A stretch of 64,000 nucleotides of DNA. Origin: Deferribacteraceae bacterium UBA6799 (lineage in GTDB: Bacteria > Chrysiogenota > Deferribacteres > Deferribacterales > Geovibrionaceae). How positions within the stretch are numbered: position 1 is the stretch's first letter; each line of letters starts with the position of its first letter. Shown piece after piece: positions 50,707 to 59,294 of this stretch. The DNA is taken from the NCBI GenBank assembly GCA_002452335.1, contig DKFJ01000009.1, positions 35,458-99,457 on the forward strand, read 5' to 3'. Below the pieces are notes generated by a model. That model searched no databases. It saw only the letters and a program-made list of their open reading frames with translations, and was not told the origin of the DNA. The position numbers and the translations under genes are program-made.

Positions 50707-52000
50707 GAAAATATCATTCATCAGCCTCGGCTGTTCAAAAAATCAGGTGGATCTGGAATATCTCATGGGCGCTGTGCGTGATGAGGGATATCAGATAACA
50801 CACATTCCAGAAGATTCTGACGCTATCGTTATAAACACCTGCGGATTTATAGAGCCGGCGGTGACTGAGGCCATCGACAATATACTGGAGATGAGCGGAA
50901 GAAAGAAGAAGGACGCCAAGCTGATTGTCACCGGATGTATGAGCGAAAGATACAAAGGCGAGCTCTTGAACGAGATGCCGGAGATAGATTTTTTTACCGG
51001 TGTCGGCGATCTGGACAAGGTTATAGGATATCTGAACGGCACCAGCCTGCGCCCCGCCAATTACGGCACGGCAAGGCTCTTAGCCAATACGCCATATTAC
51101 GCTTATCTGAAAATATCCGAAGGATGCAATAACAGATGCTCCTACTGTGCCATACCCGGCATCAGGGGCAATCTGGTGAGCAGAAAGAAAGAGGAGATAA
51201 TAGACGAGGCGAAGAACCTGATAGATCAGGGGATAAAAGAGCTGATCGTCATATCTCAGGACAATACGAAATACGGCACCGATATATATGGTAAAAAAAT
51301 GATAGCCCCGCTGCTGAAAGAGCTGGCGGCGCTGGACGGTGATTTTAAGATACGCGTGATGTATATGAACCCGGACGGCGTGGACAAAGAGCTGGTTGAT
51401 ACCATATGCGGAACAGATAAGATACTGAGCTATTTCGATATTCCGGTTCAGCACTACAGCGCCAGAATACTGAAATCCATGAAGAGAAAATCAGATCCGG
51501 CCACCATAGACAAAGTATTTGATATGATAAGAGAGGCTGACAGCGAAAGTTTTCTCCGCACCACCTGCATAGTCGGGTTTCCCGGCGAGACGCAGGAGGA
51601 TTTCGACGAACTCGTCGCCTTTCTGCGGAGACATAAGCCTGATTTCGCCGGATTTTTTCCCTATTACAGAGAGAAGGGAACTCAGGCGTATACTCTGGGC
51701 GCCCCTCTGGGCAAGCGCGAGGTGAACAGACGCATCAGAGTTCTGGAGAAGATACAGAAAGAAAATACCAATACTCGCTTGAAATCATTGAAAAAACAGG
51801 ACATAATCTGCTACGTTGAGGGAGAGAGCGAGGAGTCGGAGTTCATCCTTCAGGGCAGGGCGCAGTTTCAGGCGCCGGATATAGACGGACATGCCTATAT
51901 CATAGGCGGTCTGGCGGACAGAGGATACGGTCCGTATCCGTGCAGAATAAAGAAGATAGTTTATCCCGATATATATTGCGAAATAATTGAAAAATGGTGA
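50690..52000 (+). CDS. rimO: Ribosomal protein S12 methylthiotransferase RimO
   Basis: This 436-residue radical SAM enzyme adds a methylthio group to S12 Asp88. It has the N-terminal UPF0004 domain with cluster cysteines (FISLGCSKNQVD, INTCGF, VTGCMSE), the radical SAM motif CNNRCSYC in SEGCNNRCSYCAIPGIRG, and a C-terminal TRAM domain. GCSKNQVD distinguishes RimO from MiaB. The start is TTG at 50690 with AAGGGTG upstream; no ATG lies before the conserved region. Confidence 0.94.
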   Translation: MTDKTKKISFISLGCSKNQVDLEYLMGAVRDEGYQITHIPEDSDAIVINTCGFIEPAVTEAIDNILEMSGRKKKDAKLIVTGCMSERYKGELLNEMPEIDFFTGVGDLDKVIGYLNGTSLRPANYGTARLLANTPYYAYLKISEGCNNRCSYCAIPGIRGNLVSRKKEEIIDEAKNLIDQGIKELIVISQDNTKYGTDIYGKKMIAPLLKELAALDGDFKIRVMYMNPDGVDKELVDTICGTDKILSYFDIPVQHYSARILKSMKRKSDPATIDKVFDMIREADSESFLRTTCIVGFPGETQEDFDELVAFLRRHKPDFAGFFPYYREKGTQAYTLGAPLGKREVNRRIRVLEKIQKENTNTRLKSLKKQDIICYVEGESEESEFILQGRAQFQAPDIDGHAYIIGGLADRGYGPYPCRIKKIVYPDIYCEIIEKW

Positions 52001-52005
52001 TACCG

Positions 52006-52827
52006 ATGAGAAAGATCATAGCTGTATTTATATGCGCCGTAGCGCTTTTTTCATGTTCCAAAGAGCAGCCCAGGCTGACAGCCGATGAAAGCATGAAAAA
52101 AGGTCTGGCTCTGTTTCAGAAGAAGAATTATTCGGACTCAATTACTTATTTTGAAAATACAATAATGGAAGCGGATAATCCGGAGATAGCAGCCAAAGCT
52201 CAGCTCTTTCTGGCTGACGCCTATTTCCTTGACAAAAAATATCCCGAGGCGATACCCGCCTATGAACAGTTTCTGGATATATACAGCGATACAGAGGACG
52301 CCAATCTGGCTATGCTCCGTCTGGGTCTCTCGCACTATGCTCTGATAGATAAGATAGACAGAGACATGGGGGCTGTTGAGGGCGCTCTTAAGAGTTTTAC
52401 ACGTCTGAGAGAAAAAGATCCCGGTTTCGCCCGTGAGTATGAGCTGACCAAAAAGATAGTTGAACTGAGAAGCATGCTTTCCGCCAGAGAGCTTTATGTT
52501 GCCAAATTTTACTTCCGCATAGGAAAACCCTCATCTGCCGAATCGAGACTGATGTATATGTTCGAAAAATATAAGGACACTCCGGAATATGAGGACGGTC
52601 TCTATATATATGCCAGCTGGCTGGCAAAACAGAAAGGCAGGGAGAGAGAGGCTATGCAGTATTACAATCTGCTGCTGAAAGAGTTTCCCCAGACAAAATA
52701 CGCCAAAGATGTTGCCGGCGGTCTGACTAAGCTGATGCTGAAAGTGACAGAGGAACTGGAAAAGAAACAGAAAGAGGCTCAGAAAGCCGAAACAAAACAG
52801 GAACAACCTAAGGAAGGAACCAAATAG
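52006..52827 (+). CDS. bamD: BamD-like outer-membrane assembly lipoprotein
   Basis: The 273-residue lipoprotein (lipobox ALFSC) has TPR-like repeats, for example ADESMKKGLALFQKKNYSDS, AQLFLADAYFLDKKYPEAI and ELYVAKFYFRIGKPSSAESR. YVAKFYFRIGKPSSAESRL is the BamD hallmark (xVAxFYxxxGxxxAAxxR). It belongs to the BAM complex that inserts outer-membrane barrels. The tail is Lys/Glu/Gln-rich. I chose ATG 52006 with GGTGA five bases upstream over an ATG at 51994 inside rimO. serS follows on the next base. Confidence 0.88.
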   Translation: MRKIIAVFICAVALFSCSKEQPRLTADESMKKGLALFQKKNYSDSITYFENTIMEADNPEIAAKAQLFLADAYFLDKKYPEAIPAYEQFLDIYSDTEDANLAMLRLGLSHYALIDKIDRDMGAVEGALKSFTRLREKDPGFAREYELTKKIVELRSMLSARELYVAKFYFRIGKPSSAESRLMYMFEKYKDTPEYEDGLYIYASWLAKQKGREREAMQYYNLLLKEFPQTKYAKDVAGGLTKLMLKVTEELEKKQKEAQKAETKQEQPKEGTK

Positions 52828-54099
52828 ATGCTGGATATCAAGTACATTATAGCTAATCTGGACGAGGTCAGAGCGAAAACGGCAAAAAGAGGCGCCGAGT
52901 TCGACTTCGACACGCTGGCTAAGCTGGACGCCGAAAGAAAAAAACTTCAGGCGCTGAATGACGAGCTGAAAAACGAAAAAAATAAAATAAGCAAAGAGAT
53001 AGGCAGAATAAGACAAGAGGGCGGCGACATCTCCGAAATTCAGGAAAAGATGCGCAAAGACGGCGAAGAGATAGACGCCAACGATAAAGCAATGGCGGAT
53101 ATCCTCGAAAAAATGAACGAGATGCTCTATACCCTGCCTAACCTCGTGAAAGACGAAATACCCGTGGGCAAAGACGAGACTGAGAATGTTCTGTTCAGAA
53201 CCTGGGGAGAGCCCAGAAAATTCTCATTCGAGCCAAAGGCGCACTGGGACATAGCCGAAGGGCTGAAGATGCTCGATTTCGAGCGTGGCACAAAGATAGC
53301 GAAATCAAGGTTCACAGCTTATACAGGCATGGGGGCAAAGCTCGAAAGGGCTCTCATCAACTTCATGCTGGATACACACGCCAAAAGGGGCTACACAGAA
53401 GTTCTGGCTCCCTATCTGGTGAACGCTCAGGCGATGACAGGCACAGGTCAGCTTCCCAAGTTTGAGGAGGAACTCTTCAAATGCGAGCGAGACGGGCTCT
53501 ATCTGATACCCACAGCGGAAGTGTCAGTTACCAACCTCTACAGCGGAGAGATACTCTCCGAAGCCGATCTTCCTATCCGCCACTGTTCATATTCCGCCTG
53601 TTTCCGCAGAGAGGCGGGCTCACACGGAAAGGACGTTAGAGGGCTCATCCGTCAGCACCAGTTCAACAAGGTTGAGCTGGTTAAGATCACAGCTCCGGAG
53701 GATTCCGAGAACGAGCTTATGGAGCTGCTGGATTCAGCGGAAAATATTCTCCGTCTGCTCGGTCTGCCATACAGAGTGATGACGCTCTGTTCCGGCGACG
53801 TGGGATTCTCATCAGCAAAAACCTATGACATAGAAGTGTGGCTGCCTTCAGCCGACACATACAGAGAGATATCATCCTGCTCAACTTTCGTGGATTTTCA
53901 GGCGAGAAGAGCTTCCATCCGCTTCCGCAGAAAGGATGGAAAAAAGGTTGAGTTCGCTCACACACTGAACGGCTCCGGTCTCGCTGTGGGCAGAACGTTT
54001 CTGGCAGTACTCGAAAACTATCAGAACGAGGACGGAACTGTGACCGTACCAGAGGCGCTTCGTCCTTATCTCGGCGGTATAGAGAAGATAACATTATGA
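52828..54099 (+). CDS. serS: Seryl-tRNA synthetase
   Basis: The 423-residue class II synthetase has an N-terminal coiled-coil arm (residues about 30-100, KKLQALNDELKNEKNKISKE) that grips the long variable arm of tRNA-Ser. Motif 2 is in FRREAGSHGKDVRGLIRQH and motif 3 in NGSGLAVGRTFLAVLENY. Length is standard. The start abuts the bamD stop and the end overlaps the next gene by four bases. Confidence 0.97.
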   Translation: MLDIKYIIANLDEVRAKTAKRGAEFDFDTLAKLDAERKKLQALNDELKNEKNKISKEIGRIRQEGGDISEIQEKMRKDGEEIDANDKAMADILEKMNEMLYTLPNLVKDEIPVGKDETENVLFRTWGEPRKFSFEPKAHWDIAEGLKMLDFERGTKIAKSRFTAYTGMGAKLERALINFMLDTHAKRGYTEVLAPYLVNAQAMTGTGQLPKFEEELFKCERDGLYLIPTAEVSVTNLYSGEILSEADLPIRHCSYSACFRREAGSHGKDVRGLIRQHQFNKVELVKITAPEDSENELMELLDSAENILRLLGLPYRVMTLCSGDVGFSSAKTYDIEVWLPSADTYREISSCSTFVDFQARRASIRFRRKDGKKVEFAHTLNGSGLAVGRTFLAVLENYQNEDGTVTVPEALRPYLGGIEKITL

Positions 54100-54773
54100 G
54101 CCAGAAGACATTATATGTAGCCGGCACAAGCATAAACGGAGAATATTCGGGCTCGCCGGCATATCTTTTCGAAGTAGTCGAAAAATGTTCTCTGATCATC
54201 GGAGAGGATAAAAGAAATCTGGGCAGAATGCTCGCCGCTTCCGGTTTTCGTGACAAGGAGCAGATGCTTCTGAACGAACATTCGCTGGACAGGGACAAGG
54301 AATTTCTGCTGGATATATGCAAAGACCACGAGAATATACTGATCATGAGTGATTCCGGCACCCCCTGCGTGGCGGATCCCGGATATGATTTTGTCAATAT
54401 GGCATGGGAAGCCGGATTTAACGTGATATCCGTTCCCGGTCCTTCATCTATAATAGCGGCTCTTTCCGTCTCCGGATATTTTGCGGAGCGTTTTTACTTT
54501 GCCGGTTTTCCGCCGAAGGAGAATGTTCAGCGCAAGAAATTCATGGACAGGGTGATGAACAACAAAGACACTGTCGTCATCTTCGAAAGACCCTACCACG
54601 CAAACCAGCTGATAGAAGAGGTCTGCTTCATTGACCGCCCCATGAGCATGTCTTTCAATCTGGGTATGCCGGATGAGAAGACATACAGAGGCACCGCGAA
54701 GGAGATTTCACAAGCTATCCCTGATAAGATCAAAAAACCTTTCGTGCTGGTTATCAAAGGAAGCCATTCCTGA
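54096..54773 (+). CDS. RsmI-like SAM-dependent methyltransferase, short and divergent
   Basis: The 225-residue tetrapyrrole-methylase-fold protein has the RsmI-type blocks SDSGTPCVADPGYDFV and VPGPSSIIAALSVSGYFAERF, then FAGFPPKENVQRKKFM. RsmI makes the 2'-O-methyl group at C1402 of 16S rRNA. This protein is some 50-60 residues shorter, with a diverged N terminus (YVAGTSINGEYSGSP instead of the usual VATPIGNL) and no normal ARELTKxHE block (MSMSFNLGMPDEKTY stands there). It may be a paralogue with another role. It overlaps serS; its stop abuts the flagellin stop on the other strand. Confidence 0.78.
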   Translation: MSQKTLYVAGTSINGEYSGSPAYLFEVVEKCSLIIGEDKRNLGRMLAASGFRDKEQMLLNEHSLDRDKEFLLDICKDHENILIMSDSGTPCVADPGYDFVNMAWEAGFNVISVPGPSSIIAALSVSGYFAERFYFAGFPPKENVQRKKFMDRVMNNKDTVVIFERPYHANQLIEEVCFIDRPMSMSFNLGMPDEKTYRGTAKEISQAIPDKIKKPFVLVIKGSHS

Positions 54774-57176
54774 TTATCCCAGAAGCTGAAGAGCAAGCTG
54801 AGGCTGCGAGTTAGCCTGACCTATCATAGAAACGGCAGCCTGACTCAATATCTGGTTCATGGTGAACTGTGTCATTTCCTGCGCCATGTCCAGATTCTGT
54901 ATCCTGCCCAGTGAACTTGTCAGGTTTTCGCTGGCAGTATCCAGTCCTGAGATGGTATATTCCAGACGGCTGATCTGCGCGCCCACATCCGCTCTGATAC
55001 TGGATACTTTGCTGAGCGCTCTGTCTATTATGGAGATGGCGTTCTGGGCTCTCTCCTGATCCACCAGAAATACCTCGTCCAGTCCCAGACCGTCAGAATC
55101 TGTCTGCCCTATGCTGATATCCGCCGTCTGTCCTTCGTACGCTCCTATCTGCAATACAGTGGAATTGTCCACCAGGTGAAGAAATACTTCCTCGTCTCCG
55201 CCGGAGCTGAACTGCATTTTTTTATGTGTATCGTCCCATGATACGCTGAGCCCGATGGAGCTGTCTATCTCCACATCGATCCCCGCTATCACGTCTTTCA
55301 GTTTATAGTCGTTCACTGTGTCTGAGCCAACAAGACTGCCTGTGTGGGCGTCATATACGTCTATGCTCAGGGCGCTGTTTGAACCCTCCTGTATGGTTGC
55401 CAGAGACAGGGCGTTTATCAGCTCCTCGTCGCCGGCGAAGGTGAGCATGCCGTCCAGACCCAGCTTGGCCGTCTGGATTATAAAAGTGCCTTCCAGCGCC
55501 TCGTTGGAATATTCTGTTGCCGCTCCGACAAAATTGACGAGATTATTGTTCACGTCAGAGACGTTTTCGCTGGTTTCTGTGTTCACTCCCATATTCAGCC
55601 CGTTCACTATGGCGTCCTGTAGTTTCCGCTCAAAATCCGAAATGGTGTCGTCACCCTCCAGATATATGGTGGCGGAGCTGCCGTTGCCGTATATTGTCAG
55701 CGACTGTGTCTGGTTGAACAGATTTTTTCCGTCATCCGTTGTGAACAGTGAAATATCCTTCATTTTGGTGGAGGTGGTGGCCGCCTCTCCGGCACCGTTC
55801 ACATCCAGATTAAAAGAGCCGGTGGTGGTAAAACCATTGTTATCCGTATAGTTATTTGTGGTCTCTTTAAAATTAAGCGACATGGAACCTATGTTCAGAC
55901 TTCCCGTCGCCTCGTCCATGGTGGAGTAATAGACGGTGACGCTGTTGAAATCTATGTCTGAATCGCCGTCGTCTTTCAGAGTGAGCGTGTTTGTCCCTGT
56001 GAAATATATTGTCGGTCCCGCCTGTCCGGAAGCCCCGCCGGAGATCCTCACAGTGCCTCCTCCGGAAGAAGACAGGTCCGCCACTGATGAATAGTCTTCC
56101 ATAACGGTCAGCAGAACCTTGTCCCCGTTCTGTATCCTGCCTCCTGTGCCGAGTATCACGTCAAAAGTAAGATCCAGTGTCCCCCCGTCCGCCTCTATGC
56201 CAGATGCGGAAACTGCCGCAGTATCGCCGGAGAGGGTGACGGTGGCTGTCTGCCATTCGCCTATCTCACCGGATTTAGCGTCTATATATCTGAATGAAGC
56301 CCCCTGTACAGTGGTGGTGGCTGATGTTACCTCTCCGGAAAACTGCACCTCCACATATCCGGATGATGTCACATTCGGCGTGGAGAATGTCACCGAGCTG
56401 GCTGAGGTGTCCAGAGAGAACATCGATCCCGTCTGAAGATATGAGGCGGTTACGGAAGCCGACGCTGCCGATACAGCCGAATCGCCGCCGATGTCCACAG
56501 TATAATAGCTGGTGCCTGTTGATTCTATGGTCTTCAGATCGGATACCGACACTACATTGGTGGTGTTCTGCGTTCCTCCGGCGGTGGTTATCTGCCCGCC
56601 CAGAGCGTCTTCTGACAGAGTCATTACGTCTGTTTTATAGATATAGTTGTCCCCTGCTTCCACAGAGATATTCATTTTGTAATTGCCTTCCGCTACCTTG
56701 CCCTTGATATTCACGTCTATGTCCGTGCTGCCGGACGACCACAGGGCGGATGAGTTTCCGTTGAGCAGTTTTCGGGTGTTGAATTCGGTGGATTCAGCGA
56801 TATGGTCTATTTCGTCGTTGAGCTGGTCGATCTCTTTCTGGATCTCCTCTCTGTCTGTGGATGTGTATATTCCGTTGGAAGCCTGCACCGCCAGCTCACG
56901 CATTCTCTGCGCCAGTGACTGTATGGACTCCAGCCCGCCTTCCGCTGTCTGGAGCAGAGATATACCGTCCTGAGCGTTCATGGACGCCCGCTCGATACCT
57001 CTTATCTGCGATTTGAGTTTTTCGGATATTGCCATGCCGGATGCGTCATCCGCGGCGCTGTTTATTCTTAAACCTGATGATAACTTGCTTATATTGCTAG
57101 TAATTTTTGCGCTGGCGCTGGCAGCGTAATTCTGGGCGATAATCGACGATATATTTGTCGACACACTGATTGCCAT
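54774..57176 (-). CDS. Large flagellin with expanded variable domain
   Basis: The 800-residue filament protein has the conserved N-terminal D0/D1 (ISSIIAQNYAASASAKITSN, LSSGLRINSAADDASGMAIS, LNDEIDHIAESTEFN) over about 145 residues and a conserved C-terminal D1/D0 (NAISIIDRALSKVSSIRADV, AVSMIGQANSQPQLALQLLG) over the last 90. The roughly 560 residues between are Ser/Thr/Gly-rich beta sequence and would form large surface domains. No cysteine is apparent. GGAGGT lies just before the start. No chaperone or capping gene is next to it. Many flagellins with long inserts carry surface glycans. Confidence 0.93.
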   Translation of the reverse strand: MAISVSTNISSIIAQNYAASASAKITSNISKLSSGLRINSAADDASGMAISEKLKSQIRGIERASMNAQDGISLLQTAEGGLESIQSLAQRMRELAVQASNGIYTSTDREEIQKEIDQLNDEIDHIAESTEFNTRKLLNGNSSALWSSGSTDIDVNIKGKVAEGNYKMNISVEAGDNYIYKTDVMTLSEDALGGQITTAGGTQNTTNVVSVSDLKTIESTGTSYYTVDIGGDSAVSAASASVTASYLQTGSMFSLDTSASSVTFSTPNVTSSGYVEVQFSGEVTSATTTVQGASFRYIDAKSGEIGEWQTATVTLSGDTAAVSASGIEADGGTLDLTFDVILGTGGRIQNGDKVLLTVMEDYSSVADLSSSGGGTVRISGGASGQAGPTIYFTGTNTLTLKDDGDSDIDFNSVTVYYSTMDEATGSLNIGSMSLNFKETTNNYTDNNGFTTTGSFNLDVNGAGEAATTSTKMKDISLFTTDDGKNLFNQTQSLTIYGNGSSATIYLEGDDTISDFERKLQDAIVNGLNMGVNTETSENVSDVNNNLVNFVGAATEYSNEALEGTFIIQTAKLGLDGMLTFAGDEELINALSLATIQEGSNSALSIDVYDAHTGSLVGSDTVNDYKLKDVIAGIDVEIDSSIGLSVSWDDTHKKMQFSSGGDEEVFLHLVDNSTVLQIGAYEGQTADISIGQTDSDGLGLDEVFLVDQERAQNAISIIDRALSKVSSIRADVGAQISRLEYTISGLDTASENLTSSLGRIQNLDMAQEMTQFTMNQILSQAAVSMIGQANSQPQLALQLLG

Positions 57177-57218
57177 TTCATTACCTCCGTGTAACTACTG
57201 ACCGACTTCCGTGTCGGC

Positions 57219-57286
57219 AGACTATACGGCATAACTGTATTGTCAAAAAAAAAGACCGATGCTTCTTCATATGAAGTCACCGGTCT
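57219..57286 (-). promoter_or_regulatory. Terminator hairpin running into the flagellin promoter
   Basis: On the minus strand a 9-bp stem AGACCGGTG/CATCGGTCT (57286-57278 with 57261-57253) ends in a long T run that continues directly into TTGACA (57246-57241). Downstream, TAGTCT (spacing 16) or TATAGT (spacing 14) could be the -10. It insulates the flagellin from read-through. A further small hairpin CCGAC-ACGGAA-GTCGG lies in the leader. Confidence 0.55.
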
Positions 57287-57382
57287 GAATGTTTCAGTAC
57301 CTTATTCTTAAGTTATAAACATTATCGGTTGCTATGAGGTAAAACTTGATAGGAAAAAGAGGATATGATGTGAATTTTTTGA

Positions 57383-57410
57383 AATAAAAAAGCGGCTTAT
57401 TCAGCCGCCT
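57383..57410 (-). terminator. Terminator of the DUF134 gene
   Basis: On the minus strand GCGGCT-GAATA-AGCCGC is followed by TTTTTTATTTC. Confidence 0.85.
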
Positions 57411-57415
57411 CAAAA

Positions 57416-57799
57416 TTATTCTGCTCCCACTGTTGATGGGCAGTTATGTCTGCGTCTTTCCATACGGCTGTCGGGCAGTCCCTCTTTGCACATATGGCAT
57501 CCGCGCTCCTGAAAGTGAACATTGCCGCCGGCAATGCACAGCTCGGTTCCTTCTATCAGGAATGTCGCTATCTTCACTCTCGCCTTCTCCACCAGACGGG
57601 AAAATGTAGGGCGTGAAATATTCATCAGAACAGAGGCGTCCTCATGGGAAAGACCCTCGTAGTCAGCGAGTCTTACCGCTTCGTATTCGTCCAGTGTCAG
57701 GTTGACCGCTTTGAGTTTCTTTGCGGGGATTCCTCTGGGCTTAAAATTACATATCTCAGGCTGTACGCCTATGATCCTTGGTTTGGATGGTCTGGGCAT
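57416..57799 (-). CDS. DUF134 family putative DNA-binding protein
   Basis: The 127-residue protein has the DUF134 opening MPRPSKPRIIG and a sigma-70 region-4-like helix-turn-helix (LTLDEYEAVRLADYEGLSHE, then MNISRPTFSRLVEKAR). Four cysteines occur: one near residue 17, ELCIAGG and the CHMC pair, with another at the C terminus, so a metal site is possible. Such proteins often accompany nitrogenase-cofactor-like (NifX/NifB-type) proteins, which are not present here. Probably a regulator; target unknown. Confidence 0.88.
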   Translation of the reverse strand: MPRPSKPRIIGVQPEICNFKPRGIPAKKLKAVNLTLDEYEAVRLADYEGLSHEDASVLMNISRPTFSRLVEKARVKIATFLIEGTELCIAGGNVHFQERGCHMCKEGLPDSRMERRRHNCPSTVGAE

Positions 57800-57942
57800 T
57801 ATCTCCTCCGAACTTAATAAAAATGTTTATGCCTCAAAAATCAAATACAATGGTTAGTATTTATGCACATAAGTTAGCAGTTACTTTAAAAAAATGCCAG
57901 AGGAAAATAACGGAAACAGTCTACATTCATATATCCGCTTAT

Positions 57943-58566
57943 TCATATAATTTCATTGAAATCAATAGTTTGTATGCGGTATGATCTGGGACGGATGACC
58001 GCCTTCGGGTTTTTGTATCCGACAGCTATCAGCATAACAGGTTCATATTTTTCATTAATAGAGAATTCCCTCATCAGATCTGACTCAACAAAACCGCCCA
58101 TGGGGTGTGATTCCAGACCGAGCGCCGCCGCAGCGTACATGACATTCATAGCGAACAGGGACGTGCTGATGAGCGCTTTTTTTGTTCTCACCGCTGAGCC
58201 TTTTTCCCCATGTCCTTTCACTGCCATGTTCACATATCCGGGCTTTGTTTCATCGCTGAGCAGTCCCAGTCTCACCTGACCGTCAGCTATTCTCTCCAGA
58301 TTGTCTTCGATAAAATCTTTATCCGCCAGTATGATATAGATGCATGACGCCTCTGTCACCTTCGGCTGACCGAATGATACTGATTTCAGGAGTTCTTTTT
58401 TCTCAGGGCTGAGAACTGTGATAACTTTCCAGGGCTGAAGATTCATGGAAGAGGGGGCGAGCGCCGCCAGCGTCAGGATATTTTCCGCTGTTTCCTCAGA
58501 TATGCTTTTGTCAGGGTCGAAGAAATTGATGGAGCGTCGGTATTCTATAGCTTCTTTTAGATTCAT
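57943..58566 (-). CDS. Nitroreductase-family FMN protein
   Basis: The 207-residue protein has the NfsB/FRase-like fold: EAIEYRRSINFFDPDKSIS at the N terminus for FMN phosphate, APSSMNLQPWKVITV, and GLESHPMGGFV. These FMN dimers reduce nitroaromatics, quinones or enones with NAD(P)H. The physiological substrate is unknown. The leader carries a nested inverted repeat that includes the ribosome binding site GGGAGG, implying regulation. Confidence 0.9.
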   Translation of the reverse strand: MNLKEAIEYRRSINFFDPDKSISEETAENILTLAALAPSSMNLQPWKVITVLSPEKKELLKSVSFGQPKVTEASCIYIILADKDFIEDNLERIADGQVRLGLLSDETKPGYVNMAVKGHGEKGSAVRTKKALISTSLFAMNVMYAAAALGLESHPMGGFVESDLMREFSINEKYEPVMLIAVGYKNPKAVIRPRSYRIQTIDFNEII

Positions 58567-58571
58567 AGTTT

Positions 58572-58616
58572 CCTCCCGAAATTAATACTTACCTGTATTA
58601 AGTTAACTCCGGGAGG
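58572..58616 (-). promoter_or_regulatory. Nested inverted repeats over the nitroreductase leader
   Basis: CCTCCCG (58572-58578) and CGGGAGG (58610-58616) form an outer pair, and TTAATAC (58582-58588) and GTATTAA (58595-58601) a perfect inner pair. On the minus strand the gene-proximal outer arm is the Shine-Dalgarno GGGAGG, so in a read-through RNA it would be hidden. The inner pair also looks like a protein operator. Confidence 0.5.
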
Positions 58617-58633
58617 TATTTTTTCAAGGCAGG

Positions 58634-59224
58634 TTATTCGGTCGGCATCCCTTTAAAGCCCTTAAGCACCACATACATCTCGAAAGAATTCTTTCTGGTG
58701 GCTTCAGGTCGGATATGCTTGCAGAACTCGAAATGTTTTTTCATCTCTTTTACCAGAGCGTCACGGTCTTCGCCCTCGAATATTTTACAGCAGAAATTTC
58801 CGCCGGGTTTCAGCACTGTCATGGCGAAATTGAATATTATACGCACCAGATCCACAGAGTTCACATGGTCCAGCAGCTTCGATCCGGATGTGTTGGGAGC
58901 GGCGTCGGATATCACGGCATCGTACCCGCCGCATTCCGCCAGCACCTTATCCACTGTTTCCTGTGTTGTGATATCACCCTGAATGAAGGTGAATCTGGGG
59001 TCGTGAAGCTCAGTTTCCAGCAGGTCAACACCCACCACTTTTGTCTTGGAAAGCTGAAGAACCACCTGACTCCACCCGCCGGGGGCGCACCCCACGTCCA
59101 GTATGGTCTGGGTGTTTCTGTATATCTCATATTTTTTGTTCAGCTCTATCAGTTTATAGGCGGCACGGGATTTGTATCCCTCTAATTTCGCCTTTTTATA
59201 AAACGCGTCCTGTCTGTTGTACAT
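58634..59224 (-). CDS. rlmE: 23S rRNA (uridine-2'-O) methyltransferase RlmE (FtsJ)
   Basis: The 196-residue Rossmann methyltransferase modifies U2552 of 23S rRNA. The SAM site is ILDVGCAPGGWSQVV. The K-D-K-E catalytic set is visible: Lys in SRAAYKLIEL, Asp in ISDAAPNTSG, Lys in FCCKIFEG and Glu in KNSFEMYVV. It lies 70 bases after the RNase G gene in the ybaB-recR-rng-rlmE run. Confidence 0.95.
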   Translation of the reverse strand: MYNRQDAFYKKAKLEGYKSRAAYKLIELNKKYEIYRNTQTILDVGCAPGGWSQVVLQLSKTKVVGVDLLETELHDPRFTFIQGDITTQETVDKVLAECGGYDAVISDAAPNTSGSKLLDHVNSVDLVRIIFNFAMTVLKPGGNFCCKIFEGEDRDALVKEMKKHFEFCKHIRPEATRKNSFEMYVVLKGFKGMPTE

Positions 59225-59294
59225 CCTTATCCCTCTTTCATTTCACGAAACGCTTCCTGCGGATGGTGAAAGATTATTTATATCACTTACTCTG

